This document shows, piece after piece, positions 36,427-45,211 of a stretch of 64,000 bases of DNA. The translations under genes and the position numbers were made by a program. The stretch is from JBFLXR01 sp040757065 (GTDB taxonomy: Bacteria; Pseudomonadota; Gammaproteobacteria; Burkholderiales; Gallionellaceae): positions 62,001 to 126,000 of the forward strand of contig JBFLXR010000001.1 in the NCBI GenBank assembly GCA_040757065.1, read 5' to 3'. The notes beneath the pieces were generated by a model, which was given only the letters and a program-made list of their open reading frames with translations, was not told the DNA's origin and ran no database searches. Each line of letters begins with the position of its first letter. Positions within the stretch are counted from its first letter, which is position 1.

Positions 36427-37038
36427 ATGCCGAGTCCGGCAGTGCAAATCGTGATTTGGGTGTTGGTCGGGATCGCTCTGCAGGTGGCGGTTCCGCGTAT
36501 TTTGCTGCCAGTCGCATTCGTACTATTGCTGACAGCTGCCGTTTGCGCGCACGGACGCCTGCGGCAGCTTCTGCGCCGGACGCGCTGGATTATGCTGTCT
36601 CTGTTGGCGATTTATGCATGGGCGACACCGGGCGAGCCGGTCTGGTCGGGGGGCGGGAGTTATAGCCCGACTGTGGAAGGTTTGACGGATGGGGCGATAC
36701 AGTTGTTGCGGTTGACTGGCGCTTTGGGGGCATTGGCGATTTTGCTGTCACGTTTAAGCCAGCAGCAACTGATCGGCGGGTTGTATGCCCTGAGTTACCC
36801 GCTGAAAGCTTGGGGCGGTCTGCGCGCCCGTTTGGCAGTGCGGCTATCCTTGACGTTACGCTACGCCGAGGAGACCTTGACAGCACGCGACGGTAATTGG
36901 CGGGCAGTGCTGGAATCGTTGATGCAGCCACCCGTGACGCACACGGAAAATGTAGATGTCGTACGAACGCGTATGAAATGGCGCGATCTGGCATATCTTG
37001 CGCTGGCGTGCGGTTTTTTAATTGGAGTTTGGCAGTGA
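36427..37038 (+). CDS. EcfT/CbiQ-like transmembrane protein
   Basis: A 203-residue membrane protein resembling the T component of energy-coupling factor (vitamin or metal) importers. The hydrophobic N-terminal half, the Arg-rich middle (GGLRARLAVRLSLTLRYAEETL) and length fit the CbiQ/EcfT fold. No ATPase (EcfA) or substrate-binding S component is near, so it is either an orphan that works with distant partners or has another job. Its TGA overlaps the truA GTG start (GTGA), so both genes are translated together. The family call is moderately sure; the function is open. Confidence 0.65.
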   Translation: MPSPAVQIVIWVLVGIALQVAVPRILLPVAFVLLLTAAVCAHGRLRQLLRRTRWIMLSLLAIYAWATPGEPVWSGGGSYSPTVEGLTDGAIQLLRLTGALGALAILLSRLSQQQLIGGLYALSYPLKAWGGLRARLAVRLSLTLRYAEETLTARDGNWRAVLESLMQPPVTHTENVDVVRTRMKWRDLAYLALACGFLIGVWQ

Positions 37039-37820
37039 GAATTGCGCTCGGCATCGAATACGATGGTCGTCTTTATACCGGCTGGCAGAGTCAGCCGGAC
37101 GGCAATACCGTACAGGATGCCCTGCAGGCGGCCGTCGGTGCGATTGCTGGTGCGCCGGTGCGCTTGCATGCCGCCGGTCGCACCGATACCGGGGTGCATG
37201 CGACGGAACAGGTGGCGCATTTCGATGCACCTCAGGCACGGCCCGAGACGGCTTGGGTACGCGGCGTGAATGCCTTGTTGCCTGCCAGTATCGCGGTTCG
37301 TTGGGCGCACCCGGTGCCGGAGGCGTTTCATGCCCGTTTTTCCGCGACCGGCCGTAGTTATCGCTATGTGCTGTTGAACCGGCCGGTGCGTAGTGCATTG
37401 CTGGATGGCAAAGTCGGCTGGTTCCATGCGCCGCTGGACGAGGCTGCAATGCAGGACGCAGCACTGCACCTGATCGGTATGCACGATTTCAGCGCTTTCC
37501 GTGCAGCTGAATGTCAGGCGAAGACGCCGGTCAAGAACTTGGCGCGATTGTCGGTGACGCGCTCGGGCGACCTGATCGTGTTCGATCTCGATGCCGATGC
37601 CTTCTTGCACCATATGGTACGCAATATCGTCGGCTGTCTGGTTTATGTCGGCAAGGGACGTTATCCTGCCGATTGGATGAAAACCGTATTGGAAAGCCGC
37701 GACCGCAAAATCGCGGCACCGACTTTTATGCCGGACGGTTTGTATTTGCGTAAAATCCGTTACGATGCACACTGGGGATTGCCGCAATTGGCAGATTCGG
37801 GCAATGTGTGCGGACTATAA
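37035..37820 (+). CDS. truA: tRNA pseudouridine(38-40) synthase TruA
   Basis: Converts uridines 38-40 in the anticodon arm of many tRNAs to pseudouridine. The catalytic aspartate is Asp51 in AAGRTDTGVHA. RYVLLNRPVRSAL and FLHHMVRNIVGCLVYVGKG are further signatures. The open frame reaches 46 codons further upstream inside the previous gene. However, GTG 37035 has GGAG 7 nt ahead and yields VRIALGIEYDGRLYTGWQ, the normal N-terminus. Length 261. In many betaproteobacteria trpF follows directly; here it is 23 kb away. Confidence 0.96.
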   Translation: MRIALGIEYDGRLYTGWQSQPDGNTVQDALQAAVGAIAGAPVRLHAAGRTDTGVHATEQVAHFDAPQARPETAWVRGVNALLPASIAVRWAHPVPEAFHARFSATGRSYRYVLLNRPVRSALLDGKVGWFHAPLDEAAMQDAALHLIGMHDFSAFRAAECQAKTPVKNLARLSVTRSGDLIVFDLDADAFLHHMVRNIVGCLVYVGKGRYPADWMKTVLESRDRKIAAPTFMPDGLYLRKIRYDAHWGLPQLADSGNVCGL

Positions 37821-37868
37821 GCCTTAATTATCCGGCTGATTTGCCGTTAAATCGGTCAGGAGGGTCGC

Positions 37869-38720
37869 ATGGAACAAGAAGAAAAACGTGATTTAAACGG
37901 TTGGGTGGATTTTCTCGGACGCGCAGAAATTCCCGTGCTGAAAAGCACGATTCGCGATTTGACCGTGCTGCGCGCTAACCCGGATAAAGTAAGTGCGGGT
38001 GCGGTGGCCGATCTGATTGCCCGCGACCCGTTGATGACGGTACGCCTGCTGCGTTACCTCCAGCAGCATAAACACAGTAAACAGCAGCGCGAATTGGTGC
38101 AGGTCGAGCAAGTGCTGCTGATGATGGGGGTTGAATCTTTCTTCAATAAAGTCATGCCGCAGGTGCTGGTCGAGGATATGTTGCGTCCGCATTTGCAGGC
38201 ATTGGTGAATGTGCTGCAAGTTATCAATCGGTCGCACCGCGCTTCGGGTTACGCCATGCAATGGGCGGGCAAGCGCTATGACATGCATTTCGAAGAGGTG
38301 CGGATTGCAGCGTTGTTGCACGACATCGCCGAGATTCTGATGTGGTGCTTCGCCCCGCAGTCCATGCTGAGAATTCGTGAGCTGCAGGTGCGCGATAAGC
38401 ACATGCGCAGCCGTAGCGCCCAAGAGGAGGTGTTGGGCTTCGCATTGATGGACTTGCAGCGGGTGCTGGCGAAGGAGTGGGCATTGCCGGAATTGCTGTT
38501 GACGCTGACGGATGCCGAGTTTGCGAATCAGCCGCGCGTACGGAATGTGTTGCTGGCGGTGAATCTGGCGCGTCACTCGGCCAACGGCTGGGACGATGCC
38601 GCATTGCCGGACGATTATGCCGGAATCGCGGAACTTTTGAATATTACGCCGGAGCAGGTCATGGTGATGATCGAGGCCGAGGCGGGGATTGCGTGCGACA
38701 TTTCAAAGCCGCATGCATGA
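37869..38720 (+). CDS. HDOD-domain signalling protein
   Basis: A 283-residue soluble protein with an HDOD domain (about residues 15-210), a relative of HD phosphohydrolases often found in signalling proteins. IPVLKSTIRDL starts the domain, LIARDPLMTVRLLRYL follows, and an intact His-Asp pair remains in IAALLHDIAEILMW. No output or receiver domain is attached. Partner and ligand cannot be predicted. AGGAGGG gives a strong ribosome site. It ends convergently with ugd, 54 nt apart. Confidence 0.85.
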   Translation: MEQEEKRDLNGWVDFLGRAEIPVLKSTIRDLTVLRANPDKVSAGAVADLIARDPLMTVRLLRYLQQHKHSKQQRELVQVEQVLLMMGVESFFNKVMPQVLVEDMLRPHLQALVNVLQVINRSHRASGYAMQWAGKRYDMHFEEVRIAALLHDIAEILMWCFAPQSMLRIRELQVRDKHMRSRSAQEEVLGFALMDLQRVLAKEWALPELLLTLTDAEFANQPRVRNVLLAVNLARHSANGWDDAALPDDYAGIAELLNITPEQVMVMIEAEAGIACDISKPHA

Positions 38721-38741
38721 GTGTACCCGGCGACTAAAACG

Positions 38742-38768
38742 AAAAAGGGGGCTTTGCGGCCCCCTTCG
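38742..38768 (-). terminator. Terminator of ugd
   Basis: Stem AAGGGGGC/GCCCCCTT around loop TTTGCG. On the minus strand it is followed by TTTTT, a standard intrinsic terminator just past the ugd stop. On the plus strand no T-run follows, so it is probably less effective for the HDOD gene. Confidence 0.8.
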
Positions 38769-38774
38769 TGTTGA

Positions 38775-40100
38775 TCAGGCTTCGCGCCCGATGCCGTAAT
38801 ACTCGAAACCGATAGCTTTCATGTCGGCAGGTTCGAATAGGTTCCGACCATCGAAAATCAAGGCGTTCTTCAGGCGGCTGCGTACAGCTTCGAAATCCGG
38901 GCTTTTGAAGGCTTTCCACTCGGTGACGATAATCAGCGCATCGGCATCGTTCAGTGTATCCAGCGGGTTGTCGGCATAACGTAAATTGGCGTGTTCGCCG
39001 TAAATGCGCTGGGTTTCGTGCATAGCAACCGGATCGTGGGCAACCACGGTTGCTCCTTTCGCCCACAAACCTTCCATGACTACGCGGCTAGTGGCTTCGC
39101 GCATGTCGTCGGTGCCGGGTTTGAAAGATAGTCCCCACAATGCAAAGCGTTTGCCGTTCAGGTTTTCACCAAAACGGCGGGTAATCTTGTTCAACAGTAC
39201 CGACTTTTGCTCGTGGTTGACGTCTTCCACCGCCTGTAGAATTTTCAGAGGCAGACCGTATTCTTCGCCGGTGCGTTGCAGGGCGCGAATATCCTTGGGA
39301 AAACAAGAGCCGCCGTAGCCGCAGCCGGCGTACAGAAAGTGGTAACCGATGCGCTGGTCGGAGCCGATTCCCTTACGAACGTGCTCAATGTCCGCGCCGA
39401 CCTTTTCGGCCAGATTGGCCAGCTCATTCATAAAGGAAATGCGGGTGGCCAACATGGCGTTGGCCGCATATTTAGTCAATTCTGCTGATTTGATGTCCAT
39501 CACCATCAGACGGTCGTGATTGCGCTGGAAGGGCGCATACATATCGCGCATAACCTTGATGGCGCGTTCATCTTCTGCACCGATAACGATGCGATCGGGG
39601 CGGTTGAAATCGTCGATGGCCGCGCCTTCTTTCAGGAATTCCGGGTTGGAGACTACGCTGAATTCAAGGCCGGCTTTACGCGCATCCAGCTCTTCCTGCA
39701 CAGCAGCGCGCACCTTGTCGGCGGTGCCGACTGGCACGGTGGATTTATCCACGACGACTTTGTATTCGGTCATTGCGCGTCCGATGTTGCGAGCCGCGGC
39801 GATCACGTATTGCAGATCGGCGGAGCCGTCTTCGTCGGAGGGCGTGCCGACTGCGATCATTTGTACCAGACCGTGCGCCACGCTTTCGGCGATGTCGGTG
39901 GTGAAGCGCAGGCGACCGGCGGCAACATTGCGTTTAATGACTTCGTCGAGGCCCGGTTCGTAAATCGGTACGCCGCCGTTGCGCAGAATTTCGATTTTGC
40001 GCGGATCGACGTCCAGACACAGCACATTGTTGCCCAAGTCGGCCAGACATGCGCCGGAAACCAGACCGACGTAACCGGAGCCAATAACCGTAATTTTCAT
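38775..40100 (-). CDS. ugd: UDP-glucose 6-dehydrogenase
   Basis: Oxidises UDP-glucose to UDP-glucuronate, a precursor for exopolysaccharide and sometimes lipid A or capsule. The N-terminal NAD fold opens with ITVIGSGYVGLVSGACLADL. The catalytic cysteine lies in GYGGSCFPKD, and WGLSFKPGTDDMREATS is a C-terminal-domain signature. The 441 residues are complete. No polysaccharide cluster surrounds it, so the user pathway is elsewhere. Confidence 0.96.
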   Translation of the reverse strand: MKITVIGSGYVGLVSGACLADLGNNVLCLDVDPRKIEILRNGGVPIYEPGLDEVIKRNVAAGRLRFTTDIAESVAHGLVQMIAVGTPSDEDGSADLQYVIAAARNIGRAMTEYKVVVDKSTVPVGTADKVRAAVQEELDARKAGLEFSVVSNPEFLKEGAAIDDFNRPDRIVIGAEDERAIKVMRDMYAPFQRNHDRLMVMDIKSAELTKYAANAMLATRISFMNELANLAEKVGADIEHVRKGIGSDQRIGYHFLYAGCGYGGSCFPKDIRALQRTGEEYGLPLKILQAVEDVNHEQKSVLLNKITRRFGENLNGKRFALWGLSFKPGTDDMREATSRVVMEGLWAKGATVVAHDPVAMHETQRIYGEHANLRYADNPLDTLNDADALIIVTEWKAFKSPDFEAVRSRLKNALIFDGRNLFEPADMKAIGFEYYGIGREA

Positions 40101-40182
40101 GTTGCAGTTTTTCCTTTATTTCTAAGGAGCGCATTATGCCGCAGAACCGTGCCTTTCGTCATGTAAACGCCACAGTGTAGGG

Positions 40183-40734
40183 TTAGGGGCATGTAACCGG
40201 CACATTGTATAAACTCGCTTGATCGCGCGCGAAAACGGGCGGCGGTTGCAGGCAATAAGTGGTGCCGGCGCTGGTGGTGATGCGCCGCATTCCGTTTCCC
40301 AGCACTTCTTCCTTGGCAATAGAAGGCGCATTCAGCGTACCGACTGGGCTGGCGGCACGTTTTTGTTCGAGTTTGCTGGTGTTTTGTGCTTCTTCTCTGG
40401 CAGCGTGTTTGGCTGATTCCAGCCATTGCGAAGGATTGATTGCGGGCGTATTCGGCAGCGCGGGTGCGGTATCAGGGGCTGTCATGAGGGTGCGCGCAGG
40501 AGTCGGTTGGACGGAGGGGGTACTGCGGTTGGCGCGAGCGGGCGGCATGTCTCGTGCTGGGATAACGGGCGGAGTAGTGATGCGCGGTCGCAGGCTGACC
40601 GTCAGCGTTTTCGGTTCGGGCGGCGACGGCGGAACGACGCGCAGCGGCACGCCCGTCAGCAAGGCCAAGTGCAAGAATAGGGCGAATGCGAAATATGGCG
40701 CAAGATGCGCCTGCTGAAAACGATGAGCCGCCAT
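40183..40734 (-). CDS. Proline-rich single-pass membrane protein, TonB-like N-terminus
   Basis: I do not recognise this 183-residue protein. A membrane helix at about residues 12-33 (FAFALFLHLALLTGVPL) is followed at once by a proline-rich periplasmic stretch (VVPPSPPEPKTLTVSLRP), the layout of TonB/TolA-type or pilus-anchor proteins. A short C-terminal part (GNGMRRITTSAGTTYCLQPP) holds two cysteines, but it is too short to be a standard TonB domain. No exbB or exbD is near. It lies 82 nt upstream of ugd on the same strand. The coding frame is plausible by composition. Confidence 0.65.
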   Translation of the reverse strand: MAAHRFQQAHLAPYFAFALFLHLALLTGVPLRVVPPSPPEPKTLTVSLRPRITTPPVIPARDMPPARANRSTPSVQPTPARTLMTAPDTAPALPNTPAINPSQWLESAKHAAREEAQNTSKLEQKRAASPVGTLNAPSIAKEEVLGNGMRRITTSAGTTYCLQPPPVFARDQASLYNVPVTCP

Positions 40735-40779
40735 CGGGTGGACAATTCCCGAAAATCAGTTAGTCGGCGGATGTAACGT

Positions 40780-41727
40780 TTAGTTCCTGAGTGTCGGTAA
40801 ATGCGTGTAAATGGCGTCGAAAACGCGGTCGGTTAAATCGTGGGCGAGGCAGTCGAGTTCGAGACTGTCCGGCATGCCGCGCAGCCAGGTTAGTTGGCGT
40901 TTGGCGAGTTGACGCGTAGCCGCGATCCCTTTTTCTAATAAATCGTGTTCGTTGATGTGACCATCGAGATATTCCCAGGCTTGGCGGTAGCCGACGCAGC
41001 GCATCGAAGGTAGATCGGGGTGTAAGGGGTGGCGGTCGCGCAGCCGGCGTAGCTCATCGAGCAGGCCATCGTGCAACATGGTCTGAAAGCGTACCGCAAT
41101 CCGCGCATGCAGTTGCGCGCGATCCGAGGGAAGCAGTGCAATCGGTAGTGTGCGGTATGGCAGGGGTGTAGCGGTTTGCTGCCGGAAGAGTACGGACATC
41201 GGCTGGCCGGTTAAATGGTAGATTTCCAGCGCGCGTTGAATGCGTTGCGAATCGTTCGGCGGCAGACGCGCAGCGGTTTCGGGGTCGACTTGTTGTAGGG
41301 CGGCATGCATATGCGGCCAGCCGTGTTCGGCGGCCTCGGCCTCCAGTTTGGTGCGCAAAGCTGGATCGGCTTGCGGCAAGTCGCTGATGCCTTCGCGCAG
41401 GGTGCGGAAATACAGCATGGTGCCGCCGACCAGCAGCGGGATTTTGCCGCGCGCGGTGATGTCAGCCATCAAGCGCAATGCGTCGTGCCGGAAGGCGGCG
41501 GCCGAATAGGCTTCGGTCGGATCGATAATGTCGATCAGATGATGCGGTGCTTTGGCTAGGGTGGCGGCATCGGGTTTCGCGGTGCCGATATCCATCTCTC
41601 GATAAACTAATGCGGAATCGACACTGATGAGTTCGACCGGCAGGTGTTGCGCGAGTTCGACTGCGAGCGCAGTCTTGCCGCTGGCGGTCGGACCCATCAG
41701 AAAAATGGCCGGTGGCAGAGTACTCAT
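40780..41727 (-). CDS. miaA: tRNA dimethylallyltransferase MiaA
   Basis: Adds a dimethylallyl group to A37 of tRNAs that read codons starting with U. The P-loop GPTASGKTAL is near the N-terminus. SVDSALVYREMDIGTAKPD, HHLIDIIDPTEAYSAAAFR and VGGTMLYFRTL are family signatures, and RQLAKRQLTWLRG lies near the end. The 315 residues are normal. Its start overlaps the mutL stop by 4 nt, so it follows mutL in one transcript, a pairing common in proteobacteria. Confidence 0.97.
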   Translation of the reverse strand: MSTLPPAIFLMGPTASGKTALAVELAQHLPVELISVDSALVYREMDIGTAKPDAATLAKAPHHLIDIIDPTEAYSAAAFRHDALRLMADITARGKIPLLVGGTMLYFRTLREGISDLPQADPALRTKLEAEAAEHGWPHMHAALQQVDPETAARLPPNDSQRIQRALEIYHLTGQPMSVLFRQQTATPLPYRTLPIALLPSDRAQLHARIAVRFQTMLHDGLLDELRRLRDRHPLHPDLPSMRCVGYRQAWEYLDGHINEHDLLEKGIAATRQLAKRQLTWLRGMPDSLELDCLAHDLTDRVFDAIYTHLPTLRN

Positions 41728-43535
41728 TGGCCGCGCATAAACATCGCATCCAACTCAGCCAGCGAAATCTGAAACCAAGTGGGGCGACCGTGGTTACATT
41801 GATCGGCGCGCTCGGTCGATTCCATTTCACGCAAAATGGCATTCATTTCCGTTACGGTCAGTTGCTGGTTGGCGCGTACTGCCGAGTGGCAAGCCAGCGT
41901 GGCCAGCAGGTGATTGCGTCGTTCGGTTAATACGCGCGATGCACCGAATTCCCGCAATTCGCGCAAGACATCGCGCGCGGCTGCTTCTGCATGGCTGGAT
42001 TTCAGCAGGGCAGGCATGCTGCGTACCGCTAGCGCGGTCGGCGAGATCGGCGCAATATCGAAGCCAAGTTGCAGCAAAGTGTCGCGCTCGTCTTCCGCCG
42101 TGGCGATGTCGATGGGTGTGGCGCTAAATGTGACCGGAATCAGTAGCGGCTGGGTGGCAAGTTGTTGGCGGTCGAATGCCTGCTTCAGCTTTTCATACAC
42201 AATCCGCTCATGTGCAGCATGCATATCGACGACTATCAAGCCTTGTGCGTTCTGCGCCAAGATATAAATGCCGGACAGTTGTGCCAAAGCGTAGCCCAGA
42301 GGCGGAACGGTTTCGGTTTGTCGAGCGGCATATTCAGTTTCGATCGACGGTGCAACAGGCGCTTCGGCAGGGGGCGGCTCAGTTTGTTGCGCTGTGCCGA
42401 AGAGGGTATCGTAAAACGCCAGCGGCTGCGCGGCCTGCAGTCTCAGCGGTTGTTGCTGCGGTGCCGGTTGCGGCGGAGGGCTAGAGACAGGTCGGTTTTC
42501 GCCGGAAGTTGCGGTGGGTTGCGCGGAAGGCGCGCTCAGTGCGTCTTCCAGTGCATGGAATACGAACTGGTGTACGGCCTGACTGTCGCGGAATTTGACC
42601 TCGCTCTTGGCGGGATGCACGTTGACGTCGACCCGATCCGGCGGCAGTTCCAGAAAGAGCACATAAGCCGGGTGACGCTGGTTATGCAGTATGTCCTGAT
42701 ACGCCTGCCGTACGGCATGTGTCAGCACTTTGTCGCGTACAAAGCGGCCGTTTACGTAGAAATATTGGGTGTCGCGCGCAGCCCGCGAGTAGGCCGGTTG
42801 CGATGCGAGGCCGTATAGATGCAATCCGCCCGCTTCCCGATGCACGGTTACCGTGCCTTGCGAAAGGCTGTTGCCCAGCAGGTCGGCAATGCGCTCTGGC
42901 AGAGCGCGTTCGCCATGACGGGCGGGCAGTTGCCAGACGGTGCGCTGGTTATGTTGCAAGCTGAACGCGATCATCGGATGCGCGAGTGCAATGCGCTTGA
43001 ATGTTTCTTCGCAGTAAGCGAATTCAGTGGCCTCCGACTTCAGGAATTTGCGGCGCGCCGGGGTGTTGAAATACAGCTCGCGCAATTCCACGCTGGTGCC
43101 CTGCGGGTGGGCAGCAGGCGCGGGTGCGCTGTGCAGGCCGTCGGCGGCTTCTACTTTCCATCCGTGTGCCGCGTGTTCGGTGCGGCTGCTCAGCGCAAGT
43201 CTGGCGACAGCTGCCATGCTGGCCAGCGCTTCGCCACGGAAACCCATGCTGGCGACGCGCTGCAAGTCTTCCAGCGAGGCGATTTTGCTGGTGGCATGCC
43301 GTTGCAGGGCCAATGCCAGTTGTTCTGCGTCGATGCCGCTGCCGTTGTCGCGCACGCGCAGCAATTTAATGCCGCCGCCCTCCAGTTGTACCTGAATTTC
43401 GGTCGCGCCGGCATCGAGGCTGTTTTCCATCAGCTCTTTCAGCGCAGACGCCGGTCGTTCGATCACCTCGCCGGCGGCGATTTGATTAATGAGCAGGTCG
43501 GGCAGAAGCTGAATGGCAGGCATGGTTCGCGGCAT
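41724..43535 (-). CDS. mutL: DNA mismatch repair protein MutL
   Basis: Links mismatch recognition by MutS to strand removal. The N-terminal GHKL ATPase is intact (NQIAAGEVIERPAS, ENSLDAGATEI, DNGSGI, GFRGEAL). A proline/glutamine-rich linker near 340-400 leads to the C-terminal dimerisation domain. That domain carries DMHAAHERIVYE, which fits the endonuclease motif D-x-HA-x2-E-x4-E, so this MutL probably nicks DNA itself. ATG 43535 and 43523 are both possible; neither has a clear ribosome site. Confidence 0.96.
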   Translation of the reverse strand: MPRTMPAIQLLPDLLINQIAAGEVIERPASALKELMENSLDAGATEIQVQLEGGGIKLLRVRDNGSGIDAEQLALALQRHATSKIASLEDLQRVASMGFRGEALASMAAVARLALSSRTEHAAHGWKVEAADGLHSAPAPAAHPQGTSVELRELYFNTPARRKFLKSEATEFAYCEETFKRIALAHPMIAFSLQHNQRTVWQLPARHGERALPERIADLLGNSLSQGTVTVHREAGGLHLYGLASQPAYSRAARDTQYFYVNGRFVRDKVLTHAVRQAYQDILHNQRHPAYVLFLELPPDRVDVNVHPAKSEVKFRDSQAVHQFVFHALEDALSAPSAQPTATSGENRPVSSPPPQPAPQQQPLRLQAAQPLAFYDTLFGTAQQTEPPPAEAPVAPSIETEYAARQTETVPPLGYALAQLSGIYILAQNAQGLIVVDMHAAHERIVYEKLKQAFDRQQLATQPLLIPVTFSATPIDIATAEDERDTLLQLGFDIAPISPTALAVRSMPALLKSSHAEAAARDVLRELREFGASRVLTERRNHLLATLACHSAVRANQQLTVTEMNAILREMESTERADQCNHGRPTWFQISLAELDAMFMRGQ

Positions 43536-43775
43536 TGAAAAGTCTGTGCATTATAGCGGATATGGTGCGTTTTCCGGCGCGTTGCGCCTTCAGTCGCAAC
43601 TTGACTGCAGGCGAAAGGTCTATTTTTTTATTGTTCTTCATGGGCTTGGTGGCGGATGGCGATGCTTGAGCATTTGGCATGGTTTTTTTTCGATTGACGG
43701 GCGTATAATCAATGTTTTTTAAACCATGCCCCTTTATGTTTCGGGGTGTGAGTCGCAGTTGAGGAGGGGAGTTTC
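43536..43775. other. Intergenic region between mutL and pntAA with TATAAT box
   Basis: A 240-nt divergent gap with no convincing small gene. It contains TATAAT at 43704-43709, a likely -10 for pntAA, with no good -35 at 17 nt. There are two T-runs (T7 at 43623-43629, T8 at 43683-43690) without strong hairpins ahead of them. A very strong ribosome site GAGGAGGGGAG ends at the pntAA start. The promoter of mutL must also be here. Confidence 0.5.
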
Positions 43776-44900
43776 ATGCGTATTGGTATTCCTGCGGAAA
43801 CGCGCGCCGGGGAGACGCGCGTCGCGGCAACACCGGAAACCGTCAAGAAGATGCTGGCGGCAGGTCATCAGGTGTTGGTTGAACAGGGGGCTGGCGCGGG
43901 TGCCAGTATCCCGGACGGAGAGTTTCAGGCGGCAGGTGCAACGCTGGCCTCAGCGGCTGATCTGTATGCACAGTCTGAAATGGTTCTGAAAGTCAAAGCG
44001 CCGACGGCGGATGAGCTTGCGCAAATGCGCGCCGGCACCGTGCTGATCGGTTTGCTCTCGCCTTATCAGCCTGAGCTGGTGTCGGCTTATGCACAGCAGG
44101 GCGTCACGGCTTTTTCTATGGAGAAATTGCCGCGTACAACCCGTGCACAAGCAATGGATGTGCTCTCTTCTCAAGCGAATATCGCCGGTTATAAGGCGGT
44201 GGTTTTGGCTGCTTCGCTGTATAAACGCTTTATGCCGATGCTGATGACGGCTGCGGGTACGGTTAAGGCCGCGCGTGTGGTGATTCTGGGGGCAGGGGTG
44301 GCTGGTTTGCAGGCAATCGCGACTGCAAAGCGTTTGGGCGCGGTGGTGGAAGCGTCCGATGTGCGTCCCGCTGCGAAAGAACAAATCGAATCGCTGGGTG
44401 CGAAATTCATCGACGTGCCGTTCGAAACCGACGAGGAGCGTGAAATCGCACAGGGTGTCGGCGGCTATGCACGCCCGATGCCGGCTTCCTGGATGCAGCG
44501 TCAGGCTGCGTTGGTAGCCGAACGCGTTAAGCAGGCGGATATTGTGATTACCACTGCGCTGATTCCGGGGCGCCCTGCGCCGGTGTTGTTGCAGGAAGAA
44601 ACCGTGAAGCAAATGAAGCCGGGTTCGGTGATTGTCGATATGGCGGTCGAGGCGGGCGGGAACTGTCCGTTGACTGAATTGGGTAAGGTGGTAGAAAAGC
44701 ACGGGGTGATCTTGGTGGGCGAGCCGAATCTGGCCGCTTCCGTGGCGACCGATGCTAGTGCGCTTTATTCGCGTAATTTGCTGAATTTCCTGAATTTGCT
44801 GTGCGACCCGAAAGCGGGCGGCGCAATCAATATCAACCGAGAAGACGACATTATCGCTGCGACCCTGTTAAGTATGGGCGGCGAAGTGATCGCGAAATAA
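43776..44900 (+). CDS. pntAA: NAD(P) transhydrogenase subunit alpha part 1 (NAD-binding)
   Basis: Soluble NAD(H)-binding domain of the proton-driven transhydrogenase that makes NADPH from NADH. The alanine dehydrogenase-like N-terminus MRIGIPAETRAGETRVAATPE and the Rossmann motif VVILGAGVAGLQAIATAKRLG are clear, as is the loop KFIDVPFETDEER. At 374 residues it stops where the enterobacterial PntA would enter the membrane, so the alpha subunit is split in two genes as in Rhodospirillum rubrum. It lies 15 nt ahead of its membrane part. Confidence 0.95.
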   Translation: MRIGIPAETRAGETRVAATPETVKKMLAAGHQVLVEQGAGAGASIPDGEFQAAGATLASAADLYAQSEMVLKVKAPTADELAQMRAGTVLIGLLSPYQPELVSAYAQQGVTAFSMEKLPRTTRAQAMDVLSSQANIAGYKAVVLAASLYKRFMPMLMTAAGTVKAARVVILGAGVAGLQAIATAKRLGAVVEASDVRPAAKEQIESLGAKFIDVPFETDEEREIAQGVGGYARPMPASWMQRQAALVAERVKQADIVITTALIPGRPAPVLLQEETVKQMKPGSVIVDMAVEAGGNCPLTELGKVVEKHGVILVGEPNLAASVATDASALYSRNLLNFLNLLCDPKAGGAININREDDIIAATLLSMGGEVIAK

Positions 44901-44915
44901 TCTGCGGAGAAGAAG

Positions 44916-45209
44916 ATGAGCGGAGTGGATCCTTTTATCCTGAATCTCACCGTGTTCGTGCTGGCGGTTTTCGTCGGTTACCACGTGGTGTGGAACGTAA
45001 CCCCGGCTTTGCATACGCCGTTGATGGCGGTGACCAACGCGGTGTCCGGTATCATCATCGTCGGCGCTATGCTGGCGGCAGGCCCCGAGCAACTCGATAT
45101 CGGCACTGTGCTTGGACTGATTGCTGTGGCGCTGGCCGCCGTCAATGTGTTCGGCGGTTTTATGGTGACGCAGCGCATGCTGGAAATGTTTAAGAAGAAA
45201 GGTAAGTAA
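44916..45209 (+). CDS. pntAB: NAD(P) transhydrogenase subunit alpha part 2 (membrane)
   Basis: Short membrane portion of the split alpha subunit. Three hydrophobic helices fill the 97 residues, including LNLTVFVLAVFVGYHVVW and the typical VTNAVSGIIIVGAML. It ends in a short basic tail. It lies 15 nt after pntAA and only 2 nt before pntB. The length equals other three-gene transhydrogenases. Confidence 0.95.
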   Translation: MSGVDPFILNLTVFVLAVFVGYHVVWNVTPALHTPLMAVTNAVSGIIIVGAMLAAGPEQLDIGTVLGLIAVALAAVNVFGGFMVTQRMLEMFKKKGK

Positions 45210-45211
45210 GC

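Noticed and set aside
43694..43709. TTGACG close to TATAAT upstream of pntAA
   Set aside because: The two hexamers are only 4 nt apart, far too close to act together; only the TATAAT is kept as a candidate.
43513..43722. A 69-codon plus-strand frame in the mutL-pntAA gap
   Set aside because: Overlaps the mutL start, has no domain, and its composition does not resemble a protein family; probably chance.
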